This document shows positions 50,404 to 59,485 of a stretch of 64,000 nucleotides of DNA, piece after piece. The stretch comes from Alphaproteobacteria bacterium (GTDB lineage: Bacteria > Pseudomonadota > Alphaproteobacteria > Sphingomonadales > Emcibacteraceae). The notes beneath the pieces are model-generated. The model was not told where the DNA came from. It saw nothing but the letters and a program-made list of their open reading frames with translations, and did not search any database. The translations under genes and the position numbers were made by a program. Positions within the stretch are counted from its first letter, which is position 1; each line of letters starts with the position of its first letter. The stretch lies in contig JAUIDN010000011.1 of assembly GCA_030428615.1 (NCBI GenBank), positions 47,689 to 111,688 on the forward strand, given 5' to 3'.

Positions 50404-51420
50404 TTAAGGCTCAATTATGTGAGAATGCAGTTCTGTTACAAAATTTCGGTAATCCCATCTTATGGCAACTTCCGATTTCTCTATTTGTCCCATAATAAGG
50501 ACGTCAGCAGGATTGTCTCTAGTTCGAAGTTCCCAGAACTCAACTTTGTCTAGATACTGCTCAAATGTGTAATATTCTGATTTAAGAGCTACTTCAGAGT
50601 TCGGACCAATACCAATTAGCGAAAGCCAAGTTCCCGCACGGCAAATGGCTATTGCTTTATGGTTATCACTTTTTCTGGTTATTGGGACAACCAAATCATT
50701 ACTATTGTCACCATCTAAATCTCCTGAAAGCAACCGTGGTAGAACCCAGGCTGATAATTCAAAAAGATTTCTATCGAGACCACAGCTATAAAATATCTCT
50801 GTTTCCTCATTAGAATAATTTGGATTAATAGCATCGATCTTTTCTTTAATTTCATCATCGCTTTTTGGCCAACTGAGGCATATATCGAACTTAAGGTAGT
50901 TCATCCTTGCTTGTTGCCCTTTTTCCAAATCCGTGAGACCCATATCAAGAACGCGCAATACGCCACGCCCAACTTCATGATTTTGTGCGTCTATGGGTAA
51001 ACCTGAACTTGACGGCTTAAAGCCTCCTGTACCTGTAAGTGAGGGTGAAAATACGAATGGGCGTGTGTATTGTGGAGCGTTGACATCGCCAGTATTCCTC
51101 GCAGTATTATTCGCGTTTCGAAAATGCCAGCCATAGATTTCCCGCGAATTGGGTGCCTGGCGAAATGGTGGTGTAATCTGACTTAGGTCAACACCATCTT
51201 TACCTGTAATTCTTAAATCCCAACCGTATTTAGAAGGCAACAATTGAACAGTCCAGTCATTTGTTACAGATTGTCTAAACGCATGGTTTCCAGAAACTTC
51301 ACCCGAAAGTGATGTTGCGTGCCGCTCTGGAGTTGGAAGGCAGGCTTGAGCAAATGCAAGTTGGTTAAACTGTAGAATAAAGTAAGCCAATATCACAAAA
51401 AAATATCTCAATTTAATCAC
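50404..51420 (-). CDS. Secreted protein with FG-GAP-like motif, 338 residues
   Basis: A Sec signal (MIKLRYFFVILAYFILQFNQLAFAQA) leads into a beta-rich protein with the block DWTVQLLPSKYGWDLRITGKDG, NSREIYGWHFRNANNTARNTGDVNAPQ and EVGRGVLRVLDMGLTDLEKGQQARM. Near 235 a calcium-binding LLSGDLDGDNSNDLVVPI recalls FG-GAP repeats. The family is not recognised. The start is GTG 51420, overlapping the upstream membrane gene by 8 bases, so the two form one operon. Confidence 0.65.
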   Translation of the reverse strand: MIKLRYFFVILAYFILQFNQLAFAQACLPTPERHATSLSGEVSGNHAFRQSVTNDWTVQLLPSKYGWDLRITGKDGVDLSQITPPFRQAPNSREIYGWHFRNANNTARNTGDVNAPQYTRPFVFSPSLTGTGGFKPSSSGLPIDAQNHEVGRGVLRVLDMGLTDLEKGQQARMNYLKFDICLSWPKSDDEIKEKIDAINPNYSNEETEIFYSCGLDRNLFELSAWVLPRLLSGDLDGDNSNDLVVPITRKSDNHKAIAICRAGTWLSLIGIGPNSEVALKSEYYTFEQYLDKVEFWELRTRDNPADVLIMGQIEKSEVAIRWDYRNFVTELHSHIIEP

Positions 51421-52156
51421 ACTCTACTTTTGAAGATGAAGTTCTCGAAGCACTTTCTAATAATATAAGCGCTCGTGCCACCACGGTATTGTTTTGCAAG
51501 CAAGTACTCCTAATATCTAAACTCCCGTTTGGAGAAAAGTTTTGCCCAGTTTGAGGTGTTTGTGCATCCATTAAATCCCAACTTATCCTTTTGATAACAG
51601 GACCAGTTGCGTTTCTACACGCCTCAAAATCTCCGGCACTCATAAGTGAAAGTTTATCCAAAGCCATTCTTATATTAGTTAACGAAGTCGCATTCATTTT
51701 TGCAGTACAGATTTGGTTTTGCGGAGCCGGGCCAGTTTGTGTCCAGGATCGAGTTTGAGCATCCACTTGCAATTCAATAAATAAATAGGGATCACTTTTA
51801 TCGAGGCGCTCCATAGTTGCAGTGAATTGTCCGGCTGCATTGAATGCGTTATCCGGTTCACGCTCACTCCACTCATCAAGAACGAAACGAATTGTTAATG
51901 TACCAAATATTATTACCATGAAGCTTGTAATTGACAGAGATACATTGCGTAACGCTGTACCTTTCAATTTAAGAGATATAAGAATACCAACAACAAGTAG
52001 AATAAATGCTCCTAAAACGCCGTAGCCCAATGCCATCGGAGCGCCAGCTAAGCCACTTCCCTTTGGCACGAAAAATTGCCCCCCAATCCAGGTTCCTGAA
52101 GCTAGACCAATTAGCATTAGACTGACCATAACTAGTGCGCGCCAAACAATAACCAT
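51413..52156 (-). CDS. Membrane protein with extracytoplasmic domain, 247 residues
   Basis: Three hydrophobic segments lie at about 5-25 (WRALVMVSLMLIGLASGTWI), 39-62 (MALGYGVLGAFILLVVGILI) and 73-95 (VSLSITSFMVIIFGTLTI). A ~150-residue soluble domain follows with four Cys residues (NQICTAKMN, DFEACRNATG, STCLQNN, KVECD), which suggests it faces the periplasm. AGGAG precedes the ATG. It is coupled by overlap to the secreted FG-GAP-like protein; the two probably form an envelope pair. The family is not recognised. Confidence 0.6.
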   Translation of the reverse strand: MVIVWRALVMVSLMLIGLASGTWIGGQFFVPKGSGLAGAPMALGYGVLGAFILLVVGILISLKLKGTALRNVSLSITSFMVIIFGTLTIRFVLDEWSEREPDNAFNAAGQFTATMERLDKSDPYLFIELQVDAQTRSWTQTGPAPQNQICTAKMNATSLTNIRMALDKLSLMSAGDFEACRNATGPVIKRISWDLMDAQTPQTGQNFSPNGSLDIRSTCLQNNTVVARALILLESASRTSSSKVECD

Positions 52157-52259
52157 ATAAATTCGCTCCTCTTCTAGTTAGTGAAGTCGATAAATCCAAT
52201 ACTTTATGTTTATAACAAACACCCATCAAGCGCAAACTTGGCCTAGCAAGAAAAAGGCG

Positions 52260-52287
52260 AATGTCTGCTTTGGGTCGATAACGGTCA
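52260..52287. repeat. Dispersed palindromic repeat, copy 7
   Basis: AATGTCTGCTTTGGGTCGAT, then AACGGTCA. It lies just left of the IS30 element. Confidence 0.85.
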
Positions 52288-52293
52288 AATACC

Positions 52294-52310
52294 GAGTGTC
52301 TTCTAACGAC
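52294..52310. repeat. Left half of the palindromic repeat split by IS30
   Basis: GAGTGTCTTCTAACGAC directly precedes the IS30 left end and is a diverged form of GTGACTGCTTCCGAC. The right half, ACCCAAAGCAGACGTTC, follows the IS right end at 53541-53557. Confidence 0.6.
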
Positions 52311-53540
52311 GGTGATCTCAAGTGGTCGTTGCAACACATTGGTTAAATCTTTCTGCTGGACTTCTAAAGTCCAGCGTTTTTCTTGGTCTTTCGTTTAATT
52401 GGCGCGCCACTCTGTTAAGTTGTGCTTGCGAGTGTAGCGATAAATCTGTTCCTTTGGGATAATATTGTCTTAGCAGGCGATTGGTATTTTCGTTGGAGCC
52501 ACGCTGCCAGGGGCTGTGAGGATCACAAAAATAAACATCAATATCTGTCGCCAGACTAAAGCGTTTATGGTCAGCCAGTTCCTTGCCTCTATCCCAGGTC
52601 AGAGATCTGTAGAGTTCCGCGGGTAGTTTCTTTGATTGTTTAATTAGGGCATTTACGACACTCTCAGTGTCTTTATTAGCAACTTTCGCCAGCATCACAT
52701 AACGAGTATGGCGTTCAACCAGCGTGGCGATATAACTGTTTTTAGAACCGGCAATAAGGTCACCTTCCCAATGGCCTGGCACAGCGCGGTCTTCCACCGA
52801 AGCAGGTCGTTCACTGATTGAGACCGCGTCTTTAATCTGGCCAAGACCGCTCTTCTTCATGGTTGAATGCTTTGAACGGCGTATGGTGCGCTTTGTCCTA
52901 AGATACTGAAGCAGTTCCTTTTTCAGGACACCGCGCGCTTGAATGTAAAGGCTTTTATAAATGGTTTCGTGCGACACTTGATTACATTCTTCTGTAGGGT
53001 ATTTCCATCTGAGCCATCCAGCGATCTGCTCTGGTGACCATAGTTGCTTGAGTTTCTTTGCAACATTAAGCCTTAAAAGTCGACTTTTCGCAAGCTTACA
53101 AAGCTTTGGCCTTTTGGAGCGGTCCCACGCCGCCTGATCTGCTGATGCGGCTCTGTAGCGTTTAGTGCCTTGATTGCGCTTAATCTCACGGCTTATGGTC
53201 GAAGGAGGACGGTTCAGCTTGGCAGCGACCCTACGGATCGACAATCCCACAACAATTCCCCGCGAAATCTCTTCCCGCTCAGCGAGAGTTAGAGATTGCT
53301 TCGACCTTTTGCGGTCTGGTGGACGTATACCACCCGTGGGCGACAAAAGTCCATATATGGATGACGATGGTCTGTCGAAAAATCGGCCAATCTCCCAAAG
53401 ACTATCGCCGCGTTGCCATCGATCCCAAAGTTCTTTTTTCTGCTCAGAGCTGTATTTTATTCTCGTTCTATATGCCATATCAATCACTCCTTCTAATTCT
53501 ATATTAGAATAAAGTGTTGCGTTGACCGATTGAAATGACC
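52311..53540 (-). mobile_element. IS30-family insertion sequence, complete
   Basis: 1230 bp. The left end GGTGATCTCAAGTGGTCGTT and the right end (reverse complement GGTCATTTCAATCGGTCAAC) are imperfect inverted repeats that both continue to GCAACAC. One transposase gene fills it. It sits between two halves of a dispersed palindromic repeat. Truncated relatives at 28302-28763 and 47797-47858 abut the same kind of half site. Confidence 0.9.
52318..53487 (-). CDS. IS30-family transposase
   Basis: A 389-residue protein. Two N-terminal HTH regions (KELWDRWQRGDSLWEIGRFF and LTLAEREEISRGIVVGLSIR, then RPPSTISREIKRN) bind the termini and target. The DDE catalytic domain has HWEGDLIAGSKNSYIATLVER (Asp), LTWDRGKELADHKRF (Asp) and SPWQRGSNENTNRLLRQYYP (Glu). 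The IS30 family is known for target preference toward specific palindromic sequences. The gene is intact, so the element may be active here. Confidence 0.95.
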   Translation of the reverse strand: MIDMAYRTRIKYSSEQKKELWDRWQRGDSLWEIGRFFDRPSSSIYGLLSPTGGIRPPDRKRSKQSLTLAEREEISRGIVVGLSIRRVAAKLNRPPSTISREIKRNQGTKRYRAASADQAAWDRSKRPKLCKLAKSRLLRLNVAKKLKQLWSPEQIAGWLRWKYPTEECNQVSHETIYKSLYIQARGVLKKELLQYLRTKRTIRRSKHSTMKKSGLGQIKDAVSISERPASVEDRAVPGHWEGDLIAGSKNSYIATLVERHTRYVMLAKVANKDTESVVNALIKQSKKLPAELYRSLTWDRGKELADHKRFSLATDIDVYFCDPHSPWQRGSNENTNRLLRQYYPKGTDLSLHSQAQLNRVARQLNERPRKTLDFRSPAERFNQCVATTT

Positions 53541-53830
53541 ACCCAAAGCAGACGTTCGTCAGAATCTAATTTGACTGTTCATTTCAATTGAAACAGGTTT
53601 TTCATTCCTCAGGCACAAACATCCTACTCTTAGCTTGATTTAAGTAGGTCAATTTAACAAAACTGCAAATCTTTACACATTAAGATGTTCTTAATACATT
53701 GGTCATAAACTATTGATTGATATATAGATATTTTGTTCTATTTTTACTGGTCAATCAAGAGCCTTTAAACAAGCCATTTTTGTATAACAAAATTATTCTG
53801 TGAATTTACAATTCCAGAAAGGAAATTGTT
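53541..53830. other. Half palindromic repeat and AT-rich intergenic DNA
   Basis: 53541-53557 is the right half of the repeat split by IS30. The remaining ~270 bp is AT-rich with no gene seen and should hold the promoter of the gene at 53831. Confidence 0.6.
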
Positions 53831-54214
53831 ATGCCACTAGAAGAAAAGTACATATACTTCAGTGAACCGGAACTAAGGAAATCTTTGGTAAGTTTTTCTA
53901 AACTACGACATCAATATTTTGATCTATTTGAAATCGAAAATTCTATAATTTCTGAAAATGATGGTTCTAAAGTAACTTTGTTGGTGGATAAGACACTCGA
54001 ATTTGACGACGACAAAATAACTTATTCCAATGCGGAAGTAGCTGCTGCATTGTTAGCATTTTGTATGGTTGCAAAAATACCGATCCCCAAAGCAGGCACT
54101 AAAGAACTTCTCGTTAACGACAATAAGCTATATTTGAAGATATGTTTAGAGCAGGAAGTAGCTTTTGAGGAATATGTTATTTCTAAATCTATGGAAAATA
54201 CATCTCAAGCCTGA
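53831..54214 (+). CDS. Hypothetical protein, 127 residues
   Basis: Starts MPLEEKYIYFSEPELRKSLV behind AAAGGA. It is acidic and soluble, with LLVDKTLEFDDDKITYSNAEVAAALLAFCMVAKIPIPKAG in the middle. No membrane segment or known motif is seen. From memory, its size and the ALLAFCMVAKIPIPK-like block resemble a small alphaproteobacterial family without assigned function. It stands alone between repeats. Confidence 0.6.
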   Translation: MPLEEKYIYFSEPELRKSLVSFSKLRHQYFDLFEIENSIISENDGSKVTLLVDKTLEFDDDKITYSNAEVAAALLAFCMVAKIPIPKAGTKELLVNDNKLYLKICLEQEVAFEEYVISKSMENTSQA

Positions 54215-54245
54215 GCAATTTTCCAGACCATTCGGACTATAGGCT

Positions 54246-54277
54246 GAGTGTCTGCTTTCGACCCAAAGCAGTCATTC
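54246..54277. repeat. Dispersed palindromic repeat, copy 9
   Basis: GAGTGTCTGCTTTCGACCCA, then AAGCAGTCATTC. The loop is in the opposite orientation to copies 1, 2 and 6. Confidence 0.88.
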
Positions 54278-54342
54278 GGGAATGAACTTTTTGACGATTT
54301 CTTATGAGTGTAATAAACATAGAAGAAAAAAGGGAAACTAGA

Positions 54343-55074
54343 ATGATACTTCGTCGTTTTATGAAACATGTCACCGATCAAAATTGGCTAGCAGTTGGGC
54401 TGGATGTCTTAGTGGTTATTGTCGGTATATTTCTCGGTTTACAAGTGCAGGAGTGGAATGAAGATAGAAAGAATATCAATCAATTAAATTTGGCGTTTGA
54501 TCGACTTGAGTTGGAATTTAAGGAAAATCTCGATCTACTAAACGACATTAGAGTCGATGACGAAGTTACCAGTGCCAAAATACAAGATGGCTTTAAATTG
54601 CTCTTGACGTGTCAAAGCAATCTTCATGAAACAGAAGTTGATAAATTTAATGAAATTCTTCGACTAACAAGTTCATCTCGAAACATTATGATCAAGATGG
54701 AGGCTTTTGATAATCTAAGAGAACAAGATCAATTTGGTTTTTTGCTAGACGACCTTATGTTGTCGGCATTGAATGACTTTAACTATAAAGTAAATCGTAT
54801 ATCTAGAGAGACCGATTATACCGAATTAGCTGCGTGGGAAAATGCGCCATTTAGACTTAGCGATGTGACCTTTAAGGAGAATAGTATTAATGGAGATTTC
54901 TACGTCATCCCCGTTTTTAAAGAAACTGCCTTAATAAATTGTGAGAATGATGGTTTAGTAAAATCGCTTAATGATTATTTTTCATTTATCGTTTTCAAAC
55001 TTGAAAATACCCGCGAATTAATTAAAGAAACCGAAAAAGTTTTGACATTGGTTCGCATCAGAGAACTTAAGTGA
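54343..55074 (+). CDS. DUF6090-like membrane-anchored protein
   Basis: About 243 residues from ATG 54343, which follows AAGGGA; an in-frame ATG at 54304 has no ribosome site. It starts MILRRFMKHVTDQNWLAVGLDVLVVIVGIFLGLQVQEWNEDRK: one membrane helix at about 17-37 followed by the VQEWNEDRK signature of DUF6090-type proteins. A long helical domain follows (LAFDRLELEFKENLDLLNDI). The function of the family is unknown. Its stop codon lies inside the following palindromic repeat. Confidence 0.75.
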   Translation: MILRRFMKHVTDQNWLAVGLDVLVVIVGIFLGLQVQEWNEDRKNINQLNLAFDRLELEFKENLDLLNDIRVDDEVTSAKIQDGFKLLLTCQSNLHETEVDKFNEILRLTSSSRNIMIKMEAFDNLREQDQFGFLLDDLMLSALNDFNYKVNRISRETDYTELAAWENAPFRLSDVTFKENSINGDFYVIPVFKETALINCENDGLVKSLNDYFSFIVFKLENTRELIKETEKVLTLVRIRELK

Positions 55075-55102
55075 CTGCTTCCGACCCAAAGCGGACGTTC
55101 AC
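55071..55102. repeat. Dispersed palindromic repeat, copy 10
   Basis: GTGACTGCTTCCGACCCAAA, then GCGGACGTTCAC. It contains the stop of the DUF6090-like gene and ends 11 bases from the stop of the large convergent gene. Confidence 0.9.
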
Positions 55103-55112
55103 TTGACTCGAG

Positions 55113-58100
55113 TTATGTCACCCAATCACTATGGGTAACCAACTCATATGCCTCTCCATTTTTTATCACTGAAAATGCTCCACCTCTCCATGAAGCTGTC
55201 CAGTCGATGTAGTACCGATTGCCATCTGCTCTGGCGAATACCCAACTCATACGTACCGGATAAAATACTCCGCTCTTATCTTGACGATCTAAAAATTCTG
55301 GTGAGTTTGAAACTATCAATCGAAATGGAAGTTCTGTATTTCTAAATAATTCTGGTGAACCATTCAAAAATATTGTCCGATCAAGAACTTTTTCGCGTAC
55401 TGGAACTCCTATATCAGCTATGTTCGCTGGGTTTTCTCGAAAACCAACAACTAATGCCTGTTTCCTGTATCCTAATAATTTTTCAGTTAACGCTAAAGCA
55501 AGTTCATTTTTGGCCTGGTCAACTTTTTCAAATGGCGTCAAAGGTAGGCTATCCAATCGATCAGAAATACCGTCATAATCCGTATCAGCGGATAAATAAC
55601 TTAATCCAATTTTATATTCAAAAAGATCTGTTAATCCATCCTTATCCTGATCTCTGATTAGATCTTCCCATTTTACACTAATGTATAGGTTTTTAACTTC
55701 CTGTAATGGGCGAAGCCCCATAGGTGGGAAGCTAATGGATGATTTGTCCAGTTCCCTATCAATTACTTCAATATTAAGACCATCATCCGAGATTAGAGGC
55801 AGCTTAGAGCTTGGCATAATGATGTATGGAAAATAAAGTTGTAATCCTGTGTAATAAGGATCATCCCAGCTTTTACCACCATCGTCAGATTTCAATATCC
55901 AATAACCGCCGCTTGAAATTTCTCCAGTGGGATCGAGAGTAGAAGAAGTATAAATTACAACAATCTTGCTCTCTTTTCTTTCCAATCTGACAATCTGGTA
56001 TGGATGTATGTCGATGCCCAATTGTTCTATTTCATCTTCCGAAAATAAAATTTCTTCATACTCATCACTCCAATACTTTTCATCCAGTTCTTTTCTAACG
56101 AAATAAGCCGGACGGCTCTCGGACGTTAAATGCTCATGAACAAGTTCGTTATTATCCATACTCTCTTGAGTTTTCTCAGTACCAATTGCGGCGCTTTCAA
56201 ATTTCCGAAGCCTTTGATTAAACTGATCTAAGTACTCACCCTTGAGACTTTCCAGTTCAGTTTTAGCATTATCAATTGAATTTTCGTCATGGCGAGAGCG
56301 ATAATAACGGCTTGTGGTTACAAATTTACCCATTTGATCATAACCAATACTGGTTAGATAATTGTGTGCAACATTTTTCACTGAATAGCTCTGCTTTTCA
56401 AGTGCCCCCAGCCAACCGGTCATAGTGTCATTTGACCTTTCAAAATCTTCCCCCCACTCAGGTTTTGTTGCACCTTGCACATAACCGTCGATCATAAGGT
56501 CAAACAAGTCATTCTTATTTATATTTTTGTTCAGCATTGCATTTAAAAAATGACGTACCTGCCCCTCTCTAATCAATTTTAAATCATCATATTTTCCCGT
56601 ATGCTTATCTAAATAATAATTTGCTGTATCAAAATCACCCACTTCGATAAATGAAGCAGTCAAAGAAGATGCCAAGTTTAAATAAGTGGTCAGAATATTT
56701 TCTCTAGCACCTACATCACTTGTCCAAATTATTTCAGGATTTTCTAGAGGTTTCCAAAATATCTCTTTCTGTTTGTTTGTTAGCTTTAGATAAGTTTCAC
56801 GCGCTTGAACTGTATACCCAACTCTGAAAAGTAAATTTATGTAATGAAGATTCAGATAAACATAGTTTTCATTTTCAGAAGATTCTAATTGACCAAGTTT
56901 CCATTCAAACAATCCAAGTAATGCTAATTGATCCCATATACGGGTATAGTCCAAACTTGTTTCGAGTAAGTATTTTGGTACATTGATTAATAAATCATCA
57001 TGCTTCATTGCCGCAAAAATATACCTAATATCGCGACCATAATCATAATTACGGGTTAGACTGTAATCAGCCGCAGCTTGATTAACTGCATAGTCTGCAA
57101 AACACTGAAAAAAATAGTCATCATCAACATTTTGCCAAACGATTTTTAATAACTTACCTGTCTTGTCTTTACTACCAACAGATTTAGCCAGTTTAATAAA
57201 TTCCGTATCCTCAAGCTGCTGACAAAGTTCATGGGTTTCATCGAAATAGAAATTTTTTCTAAATTTTTCTGCCGCAGTAATTGTTCGGATATAGTCTCTT
57301 GATAAATTTTCTGAAATACCTAATTGAGATGCAAAAGACAAGACAACCATATTTGCTTCTTGCTCATCTAGAAGTTCATAATCTGCCACGATTGAATATA
57401 GAATGTGCTCATAATCTTCAGGATTAAGCTCACCGCGACGATGATAAAATTCTGCTAACGAATTTCTTTTAAAATATCTAAGACCAAAAGTGCCATTAAA
57501 GTAACCACTCAACATATTGTTTGCTATTATCATAGCATCATCTATTTCTTCATCTGTAAAGAAATAAAGAGTGGAATAATAGACCTTTACTGCTTGCTTT
57601 CCTATTGAGCGCTCCTTTAAATCTTGTGATAATTGCTCAGCTGTCACGAGCGCTTTTTCAATATTAACTGATGTTCTATCCATTGAAACCGACATCAATA
57701 ACCAACTCAAACCCTTAATACGATCTTTGTCTGTTCCAAGCCCTTCTATTAACATCTGACCTATGCGTGCTTGACTAAATTCACTGCCCTCATTTGCCGC
57801 AAGTCTATACCAGTACAAAGCCTTTTCATAATTTTGTTCAGCACCATCCTCTCCGTTAAAATAGATCGACCCCAAACCCGATTTAGCGTAAATATATCCT
57901 TGGGCCGCAGCCTTTTCTAACCAGTAGACCCTTTTAGTATGATCAATTTCAAATGGACACTCTTTCTCTTGATAGCATCCATATTCGTAGGCTGTATCCA
58001 GCCGAGTTTGTGCTTCTAACAATCCAGCATTTCCAGCTTCCGTTAACCAGTACATAGCTTTCGAATAATCTGGTTTCTGATCCTCAACTTGGACATATGA

Positions 58101-58310
58101 CCAGTAAAGTTGCAGCTGACATTCAGCTTCTGAAATTTGTGAACAATCAATACCAGTCTCTTCAATAGCTTGTGTAAAGTTCTGTGTAGGAAAATCATTT
58201 TCCTGAGTAAAAGCTACAGACCCTAATGTCAGAAAGGAAAGAATTATGATTTTGATATTCAAAGCGATCCCCAATAAATTGCCTACGTACCTATATATTA
58301 TGGTTCTCAT
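55113..58310 (-). CDS. Large exported Sel1-repeat protein, about 1065 residues
   Basis: The N-terminus MRTIIYRYVGNLLGIALNIK followed by IIILSFLTLGSVAFTQ is a long signal sequence. Three Sel1-like repeats lie at about 75-210: AMYWLTEAGNAGLLEAQTRL, KRVYWLEKAAAQGYIYAKSG and ALYWYRLAANEGSEFSQARI. Then come ~600 residues of helical, TPR-like sequence. Near 880-930 are calcium-binding Asp-rich repeats (DQDKDGLTDLFEY, DTDYDGISDRLDSLP), as in thrombospondin type 3 modules. The C-terminal ~120 residues form a separate beta-rich domain ending WTASWRGGAFSVIKNGEAYE. ATG 58310 is preferred over an upstream TTG. An envelope scaffold or surface role is inferred. Confidence 0.75.
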   Translation of the reverse strand: MRTIIYRYVGNLLGIALNIKIIILSFLTLGSVAFTQENDFPTQNFTQAIEETGIDCSQISEAECQLQLYWSYVQVEDQKPDYSKAMYWLTEAGNAGLLEAQTRLDTAYEYGCYQEKECPFEIDHTKRVYWLEKAAAQGYIYAKSGLGSIYFNGEDGAEQNYEKALYWYRLAANEGSEFSQARIGQMLIEGLGTDKDRIKGLSWLLMSVSMDRTSVNIEKALVTAEQLSQDLKERSIGKQAVKVYYSTLYFFTDEEIDDAMIIANNMLSGYFNGTFGLRYFKRNSLAEFYHRRGELNPEDYEHILYSIVADYELLDEQEANMVVLSFASQLGISENLSRDYIRTITAAEKFRKNFYFDETHELCQQLEDTEFIKLAKSVGSKDKTGKLLKIVWQNVDDDYFFQCFADYAVNQAAADYSLTRNYDYGRDIRYIFAAMKHDDLLINVPKYLLETSLDYTRIWDQLALLGLFEWKLGQLESSENENYVYLNLHYINLLFRVGYTVQARETYLKLTNKQKEIFWKPLENPEIIWTSDVGARENILTTYLNLASSLTASFIEVGDFDTANYYLDKHTGKYDDLKLIREGQVRHFLNAMLNKNINKNDLFDLMIDGYVQGATKPEWGEDFERSNDTMTGWLGALEKQSYSVKNVAHNYLTSIGYDQMGKFVTTSRYYRSRHDENSIDNAKTELESLKGEYLDQFNQRLRKFESAAIGTEKTQESMDNNELVHEHLTSESRPAYFVRKELDEKYWSDEYEEILFSEDEIEQLGIDIHPYQIVRLERKESKIVVIYTSSTLDPTGEISSGGYWILKSDDGGKSWDDPYYTGLQLYFPYIIMPSSKLPLISDDGLNIEVIDRELDKSSISFPPMGLRPLQEVKNLYISVKWEDLIRDQDKDGLTDLFEYKIGLSYLSADTDYDGISDRLDSLPLTPFEKVDQAKNELALALTEKLLGYRKQALVVGFRENPANIADIGVPVREKVLDRTIFLNGSPELFRNTELPFRLIVSNSPEFLDRQDKSGVFYPVRMSWVFARADGNRYYIDWTASWRGGAFSVIKNGEAYELVTHSDWVT

Positions 58311-58341
58311 ATATATAAATGTCAATTCATCACCCAATGCA

Positions 58342-58372
58342 AACGTCTGCTATGGGTCGGAAGCAGACACTC
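58342..58372. repeat. Dispersed palindromic repeat, copy 11
   Basis: AACGTCTGCTATGGGTCGGA, then AGCAGACACTC. It is the last copy on the right and lies 32 bp upstream of the Sel1 gene start. Confidence 0.88.
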
Positions 58373-58908
58373 AGCTTTGGCACCTGGGTAGGGGGTATGC
58401 AAATCTCTTGGATCGATGTCTGGAAGACCGGTGAGTAAGGTTCAGTTTTCATAAACCGTAACAATAAAAGTTTTTAACATAGCTAATTAGTTGAGACATT
58501 TAACATCGTTGCCTCGCGCACGCGCGCGTATTGGTCCCGAAACTCCTTTTTTACAGGTCAAAAAACTATCTACTCCAACAGATCCGTTTACCTTAAATTA
58601 TGTTCGGATGTTTATTCCTTTTTAGAGTAGAACTTATCTTTAGAGAATCACTGCGTTCGCCATTCGCCGGAAAGATTGCTTTCTTGCAAAATGGTTTTAT
58701 ATTTTCTCCGTAAATAACTTTTTTATTTTGTTTCAACTGGAAAGTAACAATTATAACGTTTTCCACTAATATATTAAAAATAAAGGATATTTTAATAAAA
58801 AGTTATAGTTTACGTTGTTATAAGATTATATATTTTGCATGAATTTTTAATAATTTTTCTTGCAAAATATGATACTGACATATATGTTTTCTATGGAAAG
58901 AGATTGAT
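58373..58908. other. Non-coding region before the AbiE operon
   Basis: No gene is recognised. A CG-rich island (GCGCACGCGCGCG at about 58518) stands out in otherwise AT-rich DNA. The last 150 bp is extremely AT-rich and should hold the abiE promoter and antitoxin operator, but I could not place confident repeats. Confidence 0.4.
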
Positions 58909-59481
58909 ATGACTAAGTTACAAGCACTTAAAAAGCATTTACGTTCAGGACAGGTATATCGACGGGCAGACCTTGCTAAATGGTCAAGTTCTGTTGATAG
59001 GCACTTGAGTGAACTTGTGAAGGAAGGCGTATTGACGAAGGTATCTACTGGACTTTACAGTTGCCCCAAGAAAACAGTTTTTGGTGATGCTCCGACATCA
59101 GACACCAAACTTGTTAAGGCTTTTTTGAAGGATGATAACTTTCTAGTTACCACCCCGAATGTTTATAATGCATTAGGATTAGGTACCACACAACTTCGCA
59201 AAGATACGGTCGTTTATAATTTTAAACGTCATGGTGACTTTGAGCTTAATGGTCGCACTTTCAAGTTTAAACGCTGTTATCGGCGCTTACCTAAAGAGCT
59301 TACTAGTGAGTTTTTAATGGTTGATTTGGTTGATAATCTAAAGAGTTTGGGTGAAGATACAGAAGTTATAACTAGGCGTATCAAGAATAAATTGCTCAAT
59401 ATGGACGGATCGGCTCTCAGTAAGGCTGTAAGACAGTATGGTGGCGTTAAGGCAAAAAGCTTTTTTGCCCAAGCGCTGTAG
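58909..59481 (+). CDS. AbiEi-type antitoxin (DUF6088 family)
   Basis: A 190-residue protein. The N-terminal winged HTH (YRRADLAKWSSSVDRHLSELVKEGVLTKVSTGLYSCPK) should bind the operon promoter. The C-terminal domain has TTPNVYNALGLGTTQLRKDTVVYNFKRHGDFEL, the family hallmark. AbiEi antitoxins repress the operon and oppose the nucleotidyltransferase toxin (type IV toxin-antitoxin). GGAAAGAGA precedes the ATG. The toxin gene starts 4 bases after its stop. Confidence 0.9.
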   Translation: MTKLQALKKHLRSGQVYRRADLAKWSSSVDRHLSELVKEGVLTKVSTGLYSCPKKTVFGDAPTSDTKLVKAFLKDDNFLVTTPNVYNALGLGTTQLRKDTVVYNFKRHGDFELNGRTFKFKRCYRRLPKELTSEFLMVDLVDNLKSLGEDTEVITRRIKNKLLNMDGSALSKAVRQYGGVKAKSFFAQAL

Positions 59482-59485
59482 GAAC

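Noticed and set aside
47249..58372. Integron with attC sites
   Set aside because: The repeats are short perfect-type palindromes, genes lie on both strands, and no integron integrase is present. Cassette-like order is noted, but attC structure is not.
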